Source: Flavivirga jejuensis
Lineage (GTDB): Bacteria > Bacteroidota > Bacteroidia > Flavobacteriales > Flavobacteriaceae
Assembly (NCBI RefSeq): GCF_030540765.1
Contig: NZ_JAUOEL010000003.1
Span: 62,001-126,000, forward strand
Direction of reading: 5' to 3'
Length of the DNA: 64,000 nucleotides
A model generated the notes under the pieces. The model had not been told where the DNA came from and made no database searches. It worked only from the letters and a program-made list of their open reading frames with translations. Shown here in pieces: positions 37,501 to 46,728 of this stretch (the stretch's first letter is position 1; every line of letters begins with the position of its first letter). A program made the translations under genes and the position numbers.

Positions 37501-38877
37501 TTAATTAATAATTAATGTGTGTTGTAAATCATTGAGACCTTCTGTTGATTCCCAAGTATCTGTATTTGCTAATTGTATTGAATATTCTGGTCGGTCTGAC
37601 AAAGTATCATGGGCATCTTCTATTTTTAAAAGCAATTGATAATTTCCAGACGGAATTCCAGAAAGACTAACAGACTCGTTTAAATCGTAATCTATAGCTG
37701 GAACAACTTTTCTAATATCAAAGTTTAATACTTTCTTATAAATTGTGCCATCGCTAACGGCTCTGAATATTAAAAATGTATTCTTAGCATTGTAAACTGG
37801 TGCAAAACCAACATTGTCTATAATCGTGTTTAGATCAAAGCTACCGTTAGACGTTGCTTCTTTTTTTAAACTAGCAGATTTTAATACCAGTCTATAACCT
37901 AGTTCTTTTTGAAAATCTGTAAAACAACTATTATTTCTCCATACGTTTAATACGGGTCCATAATAATCAAGATTTAAATAGGTCCATTTTAGTAAAGACA
38001 TCTCTGTATCTGCGGTTGCGCAACTTGCTGTTGGAATACCACTTGGAGGACAGGTTTCTCCTCCTGTTGGAACAAAGAGTGCTTCTTTACTTATATAACT
38101 TTTTTCTATAGCAACATCATTGTAGGTTCCATAATCGTCTACGCTTGCTAAAAAGCAATCATTATGAAAACCAACGCGCGCCATATCGCTTGTACCATAA
38201 CCAACATCGGCTCCTATGGCTGTTGTATAATCAAAAATTTCTTGTTTATATCCTGGTGTTCTCAATTGAATTTTTATACTTTCTGGGAATGCTTCTAACA
38301 ATTTGTTTAATACTGCTGTTCTATTTTCTGTTGTATTTAAATCATTTGTTGTTGTATGCCATTCTCCCCAAGACCCTATAAAACCTGCTTGTACAAAAGC
38401 AATCACATCTGCATGATCTTCAAAAATGGTTTTTAATTGATCTAAATGAGATTCAATGATATTAAGCGGTGCATCGGTATCGCTTTGATTACTGTTATAA
38501 GCAAAACGTAAAACACATTTTACACCAGCTTCTCTTAGGTTTTCAAAATCTGTTTTTATTAAATCTAATTGCGCTGTGCTTAAATCTGAATCTTTAAAAG
38601 CATCTAAATAATACAACCGTAAAATGATAGTAACATTTTCATTCATTAAACTTTGAAGTGTAACCAAGCTAAGTGGCGTACCTTCTGAAGCAACACTCCA
38701 TGTGTGCATGAACCCACGTTCTGGATTTGAAATAACCGCGTTTGATGCTGTATAAGTAATATCACTTACAGTCTCATCAACAGGTACTTCATCATCATCT
38801 GAAGAAACACTATCGCTACCACAGCTAATAATTGCACAAACAATTATAAATGTTAAAAATTTATATTTCATATTCAT
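37501..38877 (-). CDS. DUF4874/DUF4832 lipoprotein, predicted glycan-active TIM barrel
   Basis: 458 residues with lipobox AIISC. Motifs of the family: NPERGFMHTW, VTIILRLYYLDAFKD, VKCVLRFAYN, VIAFVQAGFIGSWGEWHTT, then a second half ending in a beta-sandwich. The E of GEWH and the D/N residues on preceding strands resemble a glycosidase active site, but no activity is established to my knowledge. It follows the GH109-like gene by 20 bases, so the two act together. Confidence 0.8.
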   Translation of the reverse strand: MNMKYKFLTFIIVCAIISCGSDSVSSDDDEVPVDETVSDITYTASNAVISNPERGFMHTWSVASEGTPLSLVTLQSLMNENVTIILRLYYLDAFKDSDLSTAQLDLIKTDFENLREAGVKCVLRFAYNSNQSDTDAPLNIIESHLDQLKTIFEDHADVIAFVQAGFIGSWGEWHTTTNDLNTTENRTAVLNKLLEAFPESIKIQLRTPGYKQEIFDYTTAIGADVGYGTSDMARVGFHNDCFLASVDDYGTYNDVAIEKSYISKEALFVPTGGETCPPSGIPTASCATADTEMSLLKWTYLNLDYYGPVLNVWRNNSCFTDFQKELGYRLVLKSASLKKEATSNGSFDLNTIIDNVGFAPVYNAKNTFLIFRAVSDGTIYKKVLNFDIRKVVPAIDYDLNESVSLSGIPSGNYQLLLKIEDAHDTLSDRPEYSIQLANTDTWESTEGLNDLQHTLIIN

Positions 38878-38897
38878 TTTTTTATGATTGCTAACAA

Positions 38898-40256
38898 CTA
38901 ATAGCTGTCTTTAATCCAATTATAAGGCTTTCTTTTCACCCAGTTACCTCTAGTGAAATCTGGAAAGTCTTGTGGTGCGCCATTATTTTCTATAGAAGCT
39001 TCAGATAGTGGTGTAATAGCACTCCATGCTGCTGCATCATAAGCGTCCATGGGTGGTGCCACGTTTAATTTTGCCGCTTCTACAAAAGCATGCATCACAA
39101 AGAAATCCATACCACCATGTCCAGCGCCATTGGCTAATTCACCATACTTTTGCCATAATGGATGATCGTATTTTTTTAACCACGCATCAGCTGCATCCCA
39201 TTCATGAGGTTTTGTTTTTCCGTCGATATGAATTCTATTACCATCAACTTCCCACAAACCATTGGCACCTTGCACTCTAAACCCTAAGGAGTATGGTCTT
39301 GGTGAATTGGTATCGTGTGTTACAATTATAGATTCTCCATTCGTTGTTTCAATGGTAGATGTAATGACATCACCTAGCTTAAATTTTATCTTTGCATTTG
39401 GATGATTTTCACCTCCATGCTTAACAATATAATTATGTAACCCAACACCTTTAGTAGCTGTAGAGGTTAACGTCATGAACCTATTCCCTCGGTTGATATC
39501 AGACATTGCTGCTATTGGACCGATACCATGCGTAGGGTATATATCTGCATTTCTTAAAACGGAATGTTGTGTTCGCCACACAGATTCTGAAATACCTTTT
39601 TCTCCAAACTCAACACCTTTACCATAGGCCGTTTTTCCGTCATTAAATTTAACATGTCGTAAATCATGTTGATACCCACATCTAAAATGGAGTAATTCTC
39701 CAAAAACATCTTGTTTAACCATATTTAATACAGCCATAATGTCTCTTCGGTAGTTTACATTTTCAAGAATCATTAAATGCGTTCCTGTTTGCTCATGTGT
39801 ATTTACAAGATCCCAACATTCTTCCATGGTATTTGCTGCGGACACTTCTAAACCTGTATATTTACCCGCTTTCATGGTATCTTTAGCCATACGTGTATGC
39901 CATAACCAAGGTGTAGAAATTACAACGGCATCTACTTCTTCTAAAGCAAGAAGGTTTTTGTAATCGTAATCATCTTTACCAAAAATTAACGGTTTTTTAT
40001 ACCCTTTTTTTGTAATGAGCTCTGTTGCAAGGTTTGTTCTTTTAGGATCTATATCGCAAATTGCTATAATATTGATATCGTCTCTTAGTAACAGGTTTTT
40101 TAAATGATTTGTGCCACGTAAACCAACACCAATCATTCCTATTTTTAATTTATCTGCATTATTATTTCCATGTATTCCAAAAGTAAACCCTGGAAGTAAT
40201 GAAACTCCTGTTCCTAGTATGGCTGTTTTTTTGATAAAGTCTCTTCTAGAATCCAT
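38898..40256 (-). CDS. GH109-like (alpha-N-acetylgalactosaminidase family) oxidoreductase-fold protein
   Basis: 452 residues. A twin-arginine signal (SRRDFIKKTAILG) precedes a Gfo/Idh/MocA fold with the NAD site IGMIGVGLRGTNHL. It matches GH109, whose members hydrolyse terminal GalNAc by an NAD-dependent redox mechanism: HTRMAKDTMKAGKYTGLEV, YRRDIMAVLNMV, GELLHFRCGYQHDLR, HGIGPIAAMSDINRG, HGGMDFFVMHAF. Transport by Tat with bound NAD is expected. Substrate specificity for GalNAc is family-based inference. Confidence 0.85.
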   Translation of the reverse strand: MDSRRDFIKKTAILGTGVSLLPGFTFGIHGNNNADKLKIGMIGVGLRGTNHLKNLLLRDDINIIAICDIDPKRTNLATELITKKGYKKPLIFGKDDYDYKNLLALEEVDAVVISTPWLWHTRMAKDTMKAGKYTGLEVSAANTMEECWDLVNTHEQTGTHLMILENVNYRRDIMAVLNMVKQDVFGELLHFRCGYQHDLRHVKFNDGKTAYGKGVEFGEKGISESVWRTQHSVLRNADIYPTHGIGPIAAMSDINRGNRFMTLTSTATKGVGLHNYIVKHGGENHPNAKIKFKLGDVITSTIETTNGESIIVTHDTNSPRPYSLGFRVQGANGLWEVDGNRIHIDGKTKPHEWDAADAWLKKYDHPLWQKYGELANGAGHGGMDFFVMHAFVEAAKLNVAPPMDAYDAAAWSAITPLSEASIENNGAPQDFPDFTRGNWVKRKPYNWIKDSY

Positions 40257-40302
40257 TATTTCTCCACTTTTATATTATATTTTAATAGTATTATCTTTAG
40301 AA

Positions 40303-40349
40303 AAAGGGTTGTTTGTACTTACTCTCAAAAAATAACAAGACAACCCTTT
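40303..40349 (-). terminator. Hairpin after susD, possible partial terminator
   Basis: AAAGGGTTGT pairs with ACAACCCTTT around 27 bases, between SusD (ends 40367) and the GH109-like gene. On the minus strand a T-run follows. Such structures often reduce expression of the enzyme genes relative to susCD. Confidence 0.6.
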
Positions 40350-40366
40350 CATCAAACTAACTAAAC

Positions 40367-41839
40367 TTAATTATAACCTGAGTTTTGTATGAACAACCCT
40401 TTACCTTCACTTATTTTACTTAATGAAAAAGGGAATAACGCTTTGTAATCGGCACTTTGACTAGCGGCGCCATTTAAATCATTCGCATATTCAGTGTATT
40501 TGCCATGTCTAATTAAATCCGAACGGTATTGTCCGTTTTCACACCAATACTCATGAGATCTTTCTAATAAAATCATGGTATTAAAAGTATCTATATCTGC
40601 ATAGTCTGCTAATTCAATTGGATCTATCTGTGCTCTTTCTCTAACAATATTAATTAAATCTATAGCCTCTTGAGTTGGTACATTTGTTTTATTTGCTAAT
40701 GCTTCAGCTTTAGATAATAGTACATCTGCATATCTGTATAAAATAATATCAACTGTTGTTAAATCTGTATCTCTATCTGCATCTTCTGCTATTTTAAGAG
40801 GCAAAGGGCCTAATTGTAAAAATGTTCCAGGGTTTGATCTGTTATAAATAATCTCATCTGTACCTTCATATTCTGCTATTAAGTTTGTTTTACGAATATC
40901 GCTGGCTTCAAACGAATCATAGAATGCCCAAGAACTTTGTATGGTACCAAAACCACCTCGGTTAGGATAATTACTTGGTAAAACCATTAATTGCCATTGG
41001 TTTTCGCTTGTTCCATCACCATCTGCCGGAACCGAAAATATCACTTCTTTACTCTCAACTGGAGCTTCTACATCCCATAAACCAACATAATCATCTTCTA
41101 ACTCATAGTATCCCATAGCTATTATTTCATTAGCCTGTGTCTCTACATCTTCCCATCTTTTTTCATGCAGGTACAATCTAATTAATATCATTCTAGCCAT
41201 ACCTTGGCTAAATCTACCGTAATCGGCTTCACTAGGGCTTGGTAAATCTTCAGCAGCATCTAGTAAATCTTGCTCTATAAAACTTACCATTTCTGCATTT
41301 GTAAGTTTAGCTAAAGGTTCTTCGGCTAAAGGGTTTTGTAAGATTTCTAAAGGAGCCACTACAAAAGGGCCATACATATCGAAAAGTTCGTAACTTAATA
41401 ATGCTCTGGCACATTTAATTTCTGCAATACCTCGTTTTCTTAAATTATCGTTAGCAGAAGACCCTTCAATGGCTGCTATGTTCAAAGTCATTTCGCTAAT
41501 TTTATTGTAAAAATCATCATAAAACCTTGTAATATCTGATGATGTAGGATTGTAACTATGTAAGGTTTGTACTTGTTGAATACCATAAGGTCCTTGTAGA
41601 ATCTCTGTAGTTGCATCTAGCATAAACATTAATCCGCGCTCTGATGTTGAATGAATACCGTTCGCCCAAGAACCTCTTAAAGGATAGTATGATCCTATAA
41701 CCAAAGCTTCAATATCAGATTCAGATTGGGGAAATAAAGTTGGGTTAATTTCTGAATTATCAACATAATCTAAATCAGGACTGCAAGCCAGCACAAAAGT
41801 CACTAAAATACTTAGTAAGCCAATTTTTAAATTTTTCAT
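40367..41839 (-). CDS. SusD/RagB-family glycan-binding lipoprotein
   Basis: 490 residues with lipobox FVLACS (Cys19). SusD features: IGSYYPLRG near the start, AEIKCARALLSYELFDMYGPF, TPR-like helices, ADVLLSKAEALANKT, IVRERAQ and the late LLERSHEYWCENGQYRSDLIRHGKY. Works as the lid of the SusC pore. Starts 12 bases after SusC. Confidence 0.95.
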   Translation of the reverse strand: MKNLKIGLLSILVTFVLACSPDLDYVDNSEINPTLFPQSESDIEALVIGSYYPLRGSWANGIHSTSERGLMFMLDATTEILQGPYGIQQVQTLHSYNPTSSDITRFYDDFYNKISEMTLNIAAIEGSSANDNLRKRGIAEIKCARALLSYELFDMYGPFVVAPLEILQNPLAEEPLAKLTNAEMVSFIEQDLLDAAEDLPSPSEADYGRFSQGMARMILIRLYLHEKRWEDVETQANEIIAMGYYELEDDYVGLWDVEAPVESKEVIFSVPADGDGTSENQWQLMVLPSNYPNRGGFGTIQSSWAFYDSFEASDIRKTNLIAEYEGTDEIIYNRSNPGTFLQLGPLPLKIAEDADRDTDLTTVDIILYRYADVLLSKAEALANKTNVPTQEAIDLINIVRERAQIDPIELADYADIDTFNTMILLERSHEYWCENGQYRSDLIRHGKYTEYANDLNGAASQSADYKALFPFSLSKISEGKGLFIQNSGYN

Positions 41840-41850
41840 GTTTTTATTTT

Positions 41851-44800
41851 TTAAAATTTTAAGTCTATACCTAATGTGTATGTTTTAACGTTTGGATAAG
41901 CTGCTACTAAATTAGAGGCATCTCTATCTGTGTCCACCAATCTAGGATCGAATCCATTTGTTTCCGGGTCTACACCACTGTAAGGTGTTATAACAAATAA
42001 GTTTTGAGCATCAAAACGTATTGCAGCACTATTAACTAGTTTACCTACCCATTTTGATGGTAGCGTATACGACAGCGATAAGTTTTGAAGTCTTATAAAC
42101 CATGCGTCTTGCAAGAAGAAATCTCCTGAGTCCCATTCTGAAAAACCAAAATGTGATCCTGGTCTGGTATTTGTTGGGTTATCTGGCGTCCATCTATCAT
42201 ATACACTTGTTAGTGCATTTCGTCCATTTGAGGCAACTGGTAATGCTGTTACTCCTAAAGCAAAATCTGTTTGGTCTATTATTTGTCTTCCAAACATGCC
42301 ATTAAAATGAAAGTTAAGTTGAAAGCCTTTATAGCTTATAGAGTTACTAAAACCTGCAATAAAATCTGGATCGGAAGTACCTAACAATACAATATCTGCT
42401 TCATCTATAATACCATCTGGAGCACCTGTTCTTAAGAATACACCATTTTCATCTACTAAAGGATCGCCAGTAATCTCACCACCTACTCTAGAAAAACCAT
42501 TAACGTCTTTAATTTTTATTTGCCCTGGTACTAAACCGTCTTGTGCTGGAACAACATCTCCAATTTGCATAACTCCGTCTGACAGATATGAAAATTGACT
42601 ACGAATAGGGTCGTTTACATTCTCATAAACTTCTGGTTTCCAATCTGGAGCTCTTTCTTTCCAGGTATCTTTAAATTTAGAAAAGGTAAATGTACTCTGC
42701 CATTTAAAATTATCAGTTTCTACGTTTACTGTAGATAATGTAAATTCAATACCTTTACTTTCTGTAGAACCAACATTTGCAATTATTTCATTTACGGCTT
42801 GAAATGAGTTAAGTGGTTTTATTTGAAGGAGATCTGAAATTTCTTTACTATAAACCTCAAGTGATCCTGAAATTCTCCCGTCAAAAAAACCAAAATCAAG
42901 ACCTAAATTTATTTCTTTAGTAGTTTCCCACTTTAAATCGGGGTTATCTAATGTATTTGCTATCACTCCTGTTAAAACAGATTCATCTGGACCTAAATAG
43001 GCAGACAGTGGTAATAGGGAACCAAAAGCACTACCATCTATAGCAGAATTTCCTGTTTCTCCATAACCAACCCTTAGCTTTAATAAAGATATTTTATTAC
43101 TTAAATTTTTGATAAATGGCTCTTCTGATACATTCCACGCTAAAGCCATAGATGGAAAAATACCATATTGTCTATCTTGAAAAAATACGCTACTGCCGTC
43201 TCTACGCACCGTAGATGTTAAAATGTATCTGCCTTTATAGATATAATTTAATCTTCCAAAAAAAGAAACAACATTACTTTCAATCAACGATGAAGCTACT
43301 GTTCTTCCCGATTCTCCAATACCTAAATTGTTAAATAAAAAGGAATCTGTAAGAAAGCCTGTAGCGCTACTAGAAGAACCTAGCTCTTCAGATTTTTGCC
43401 TTTCATAACCTGCTAATAAATTAAAATCGTGATTGTCTCCTAATCTTTTTGAATAATTTAAAGTAAAATTAAAAGTACGGTCATTCAATTCGCTTTTATT
43501 AATTGATGCGCTACTATTTACCAAATCACCATATAATGTTGTTTTAGGTAAATAAGCATTTCTAACACTATTCCCTTTATCAATTCCAATTTGGAAACGC
43601 CCAATAAGCCCTGGTAAAGGTTTAACCTCCAAATAAAAATTTGTTAACGTTCTGTCTATAATACCTTCATCTGTAATAGTTAGTAGTGAAAATGGATTCG
43701 GTTCTAATGCATTATCCGGATTAATTGGATAATTACCAAACTCGTCAATAGCTTGAATATGTGGTCCATATTGTATCGCAGATCGCACTAATCCAGAATT
43801 TTCAAATTGATCTCCTCCTAGCTGGCTATTTTCATTGTTAATTCTACTTATACTAAGATTCATACCTAAACTTAAAAAATTATTAAGTTTTTGATCTAAA
43901 TTAAATCTTAATGATGCTCTATCGAACCCAGAGTTTTTTAGAACACCTTTCTGTTCGTATAAATTCCCAGACATATAATACTTCGTGGTTTCTGTACCTC
44001 CTCTTAAAGATAAGTTATGCTGCTGCGTACTACCATCTCGGGTTACTAAATCTAACCAATTTGTTCCTTGTCCTGCATTATTAATTTCATCATCTGAATA
44101 AAATCTTGTAAAAGCAGTACCAAAAACAGGATCTTCAATGGCTTCCTCAAGCGTTGTATTACCATATGGAAATACGCCATTTAAAAATTCCCAATTTTCT
44201 CTTGCTGCATCATTTCGCAACTGCATCCATTCTGGTAAAGCTATAATATCGAAACTATCTGCGTACGCTTGAAATGAGTATGACGTTGAATAATCTACTT
44301 GTACTTTCCCAGACTTCCCCTTTTTAGTAGTTAGTATAATAACACCATTTGCAGCTCTTGCTCCATAAATTGATGTCGCACTAGCATCTTTTAAAACAGA
44401 TATTGATGCTATATCATTTGGGTTGAAAGAATTCAAAATACTTTGTGTTCCACCGCTATATTTATTACCACTATCTGGTTGTTGAAATTCATTAACTGGA
44501 AATCCATCAAGAATTATTAGGGGGTCATTACTGGAATTAACAGACCCTGCACCTCTAATTTGTATATCTAATCCGCCACCTGGTTGTGCACTATTTTGAG
44601 TAATTTGTAAACCCGAAACTTTACCTCTAAGTACATCTCCAACTGAAGGTGAAGATGAAAGCACTAGTTCTTCTGTTTTAACTGTAGAGATTGCACCTGC
44701 TACATCTTTCTTTCTTTGAGTACCATATCCAATTACCACCACTTCATCTAAACTTGCATTATCTGTTACTAATGCTGCATTTATAGTAGATTGACCATCA

Positions 44801-45156
44801 ATTGCTATTTCTTGTGTTACAAAACCCAGATAAGAAAAAACCAATGTTGTTGCGCCATTAGAAACATGGAGCGTATACTTACCATCAAAATCTGTTGAGG
44901 CTCCGTTATTTGTTCCTTTTACTAAAACTGAAGCTCCTGGAAGTGGTATGCCAGCATCATCGGTAACGGTTCCCTTAATTATTATTTCCTGGTTGCTAAT
45001 AGTCTCTATTTTTAAAGAAATATTAGAGTTCAACGAATATGTATTCGCATTTATTTGCGTTAAAGAGCATATGAATACTAATAAGATTAGCTTCATTCTT
45101 AAATCAAATTTAAATTCATTACTCTTTATGCCGAGTAGCGTCTTGATTTTTTTCAT
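41851..45156 (-). CDS. SusC/RagA-family TonB-dependent outer-membrane transporter
   Basis: 1101 residues. A signal sequence (from Met21, MKLILLVFICSLTQINA, which may be the true start at 45096) is followed by a CarboxypepD_reg-like domain (about 58-125, IKGTVTDDAGIPLPGASVLVKG), a plug domain beginning with DEVVVIGYGTQRKKD and a 22-strand type barrel ending YTLGIDLKF. Imports glycan fragments with the SusD partner. A hairpin at 45207-45236 lies in its leader. Confidence 0.95.
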   Translation of the reverse strand: MKKIKTLLGIKSNEFKFDLRMKLILLVFICSLTQINANTYSLNSNISLKIETISNQEIIIKGTVTDDAGIPLPGASVLVKGTNNGASTDFDGKYTLHVSNGATTLVFSYLGFVTQEIAIDGQSTINAALVTDNASLDEVVVIGYGTQRKKDVAGAISTVKTEELVLSSSPSVGDVLRGKVSGLQITQNSAQPGGGLDIQIRGAGSVNSSNDPLIILDGFPVNEFQQPDSGNKYSGGTQSILNSFNPNDIASISVLKDASATSIYGARAANGVIILTTKKGKSGKVQVDYSTSYSFQAYADSFDIIALPEWMQLRNDAARENWEFLNGVFPYGNTTLEEAIEDPVFGTAFTRFYSDDEINNAGQGTNWLDLVTRDGSTQQHNLSLRGGTETTKYYMSGNLYEQKGVLKNSGFDRASLRFNLDQKLNNFLSLGMNLSISRINNENSQLGGDQFENSGLVRSAIQYGPHIQAIDEFGNYPINPDNALEPNPFSLLTITDEGIIDRTLTNFYLEVKPLPGLIGRFQIGIDKGNSVRNAYLPKTTLYGDLVNSSASINKSELNDRTFNFTLNYSKRLGDNHDFNLLAGYERQKSEELGSSSSATGFLTDSFLFNNLGIGESGRTVASSLIESNVVSFFGRLNYIYKGRYILTSTVRRDGSSVFFQDRQYGIFPSMALAWNVSEEPFIKNLSNKISLLKLRVGYGETGNSAIDGSAFGSLLPLSAYLGPDESVLTGVIANTLDNPDLKWETTKEINLGLDFGFFDGRISGSLEVYSKEISDLLQIKPLNSFQAVNEIIANVGSTESKGIEFTLSTVNVETDNFKWQSTFTFSKFKDTWKERAPDWKPEVYENVNDPIRSQFSYLSDGVMQIGDVVPAQDGLVPGQIKIKDVNGFSRVGGEITGDPLVDENGVFLRTGAPDGIIDEADIVLLGTSDPDFIAGFSNSISYKGFQLNFHFNGMFGRQIIDQTDFALGVTALPVASNGRNALTSVYDRWTPDNPTNTRPGSHFGFSEWDSGDFFLQDAWFIRLQNLSLSYTLPSKWVGKLVNSAAIRFDAQNLFVITPYSGVDPETNGFDPRLVDTDRDASNLVAAYPNVKTYTLGIDLKF

Positions 45157-45206
45157 ATTTTTGCTATGATTTTATTTATTAGAGATTAAATTAAGTCACT
45201 TATGAT

Positions 45207-45236
45207 AACCGGAAAATGCTGCAACATTTTTCGGTT
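45207..45236. promoter_or_regulatory. Hairpin between the mutase gene and susC
   Basis: AACCGGAAAATG pairs with CATTTTTCGGTT (one G-T pair) around CTGCAA. On the minus strand it lies 50 bases before the SusC start, with no T-run on that side; it could be part of the susC leader or protect the 3' end of the upstream message. Confidence 0.4.
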
Positions 45237-45329
45237 TTTAAGTTAATGTCTGTTAGCGTTAAAGTCTTTTCATAATTCATTTTTAAGTGGTTTTAGTTAT
45301 TTTAGCTTTAAGTTGTTTTATTTAATCAT

Positions 45330-46712
45330 TTAAATGACCGCTTCTATTTCATTAATAAATCTTTCTGCTAAATCGGTTGCATTCTTTTTAGATTTCCCCT
45401 CGGTATATATTCTAATTATAGGTTCTGTATTTGATTTTCTCATATGAACCCATTCGTTTTCAAAATCAATTTTAACACCATCAATAGCATTTACTTCTTC
45501 ATGGTTATATTTATTGGCAATGGTCTCTAAAATTTTATCGACATCAATTTGTGGTGTTAATTGAATTTTATTTTTACTTGAGACGTAATTCGTATAGCTA
45601 TCTCTAAGTTGTTTGCAAGACATTTTTATAGTTGCCAAATGCGATAAAAATAAAGCGACACCAACTAAGGAGTCTCTTCCGTAATGTGATTCAGGGTAAA
45701 TAATACCGCCGTTACCTTCACCTCCGATAACGGCATTTGTAGATTTCATTAGCGCGACAACATTGACCTCTCCAACCGCGCTGGCTTGGTGTTTGCATCC
45801 ATGTTTTTCGGTGATATCTCTTAAGGCTCTGGAAGAAGACAAATTAGACACAGTATTCCCTTTTGTTTTTCCAAGAACATAGTCTGCACAAGCTACAAGC
45901 GTGTATTCTTCTCCAAACATAGAACCATCTTCATTAACCAGTGCCAACCTATCTACATCTGGGTCTACAACAATTCCGAAATCTGCTTTTTCTTTGACTA
46001 CCAGGTTAGAAATATCTGTTAAATGTTCTTCTAAAGGCTCTGGGTTATGCGGAAAATGACCATTTGGCTCACAATATAGCTTAACACATGCTACACCTAA
46101 TTTTTCTAGCAATGCAGGAATGGCAATACCACCTGTAGAATTTACAGCATCTACTACTACTTTAAATTTAGCAGCTTTTATGGCCTCTATATCAACTAAT
46201 TCTAAACTTAAAACTTTTTGGATATGTCTATTAATATAATCCTTTTTTATTGAATATGTTCCTAAATCATCAACTTCTGAAAATTCGTAAAAACTATTTT
46301 CTACAAATTTTAAAACCTCAGCGCCATCGTTTGCGTTTAAAAACTCTCCTTTATTATTCAATAATTTTAAAGCATTCCATTGTTTTGGATTGTGACTTGC
46401 TGTTATAACAATACCGCCATCTGCCTCATCAAGCACCACTGCAACTTCTACCGTTGGTGTTGTAGATAAACCAATGTCTGTTACATTAATACCTAAACCA
46501 ATAAGCGTGTTGCTTACTAAATTGCTTACCATTTCTCCAGAAATTCTAGCATCTCTTCCTACAATAACAGTTAATTTATCTTTGGTTGTTTGTGTTTTTA
46601 ACCACATACCATAAGCCGAAGCAAACTTTACGATATCAATAGGTGTTAGGTTATTATCTGCATGACCTCCTATAGTTCCTCTAATTCCTGATATTGATTT
46701 TATTAATGACAT
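45330..46712 (-). CDS. Phosphoglucosamine/phosphohexose mutase (GlmM-like)
   Basis: 461 residues from the ATG at 46712 (MSLIKSISGIRGTIGG). The longer frame from 46766 overlaps the preceding gene and adds residues unlike the family. Active-site serine loop VITASHNPKQWNALK, metal loop VDPDVDRLALVNEDG, sugar-binding GGEGNGGIIYPESHYGRDS and phosphate-binding MRKSNTEPIIRIY. Interconverts amino-sugar 1- and 6-phosphates, which links the GHMP kinase product to the NagB step. Gap of 16 bases to the preceding gene. Confidence 0.9.
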   Translation of the reverse strand: MSLIKSISGIRGTIGGHADNNLTPIDIVKFASAYGMWLKTQTTKDKLTVIVGRDARISGEMVSNLVSNTLIGLGINVTDIGLSTTPTVEVAVVLDEADGGIVITASHNPKQWNALKLLNNKGEFLNANDGAEVLKFVENSFYEFSEVDDLGTYSIKKDYINRHIQKVLSLELVDIEAIKAAKFKVVVDAVNSTGGIAIPALLEKLGVACVKLYCEPNGHFPHNPEPLEEHLTDISNLVVKEKADFGIVVDPDVDRLALVNEDGSMFGEEYTLVACADYVLGKTKGNTVSNLSSSRALRDITEKHGCKHQASAVGEVNVVALMKSTNAVIGGEGNGGIIYPESHYGRDSLVGVALFLSHLATIKMSCKQLRDSYTNYVSSKNKIQLTPQIDVDKILETIANKYNHEEVNAIDGVKIDFENEWVHMRKSNTEPIIRIYTEGKSKKNATDLAERFINEIEAVI

Positions 46713-46728
46713 CTGTTTTTTACTTAAA

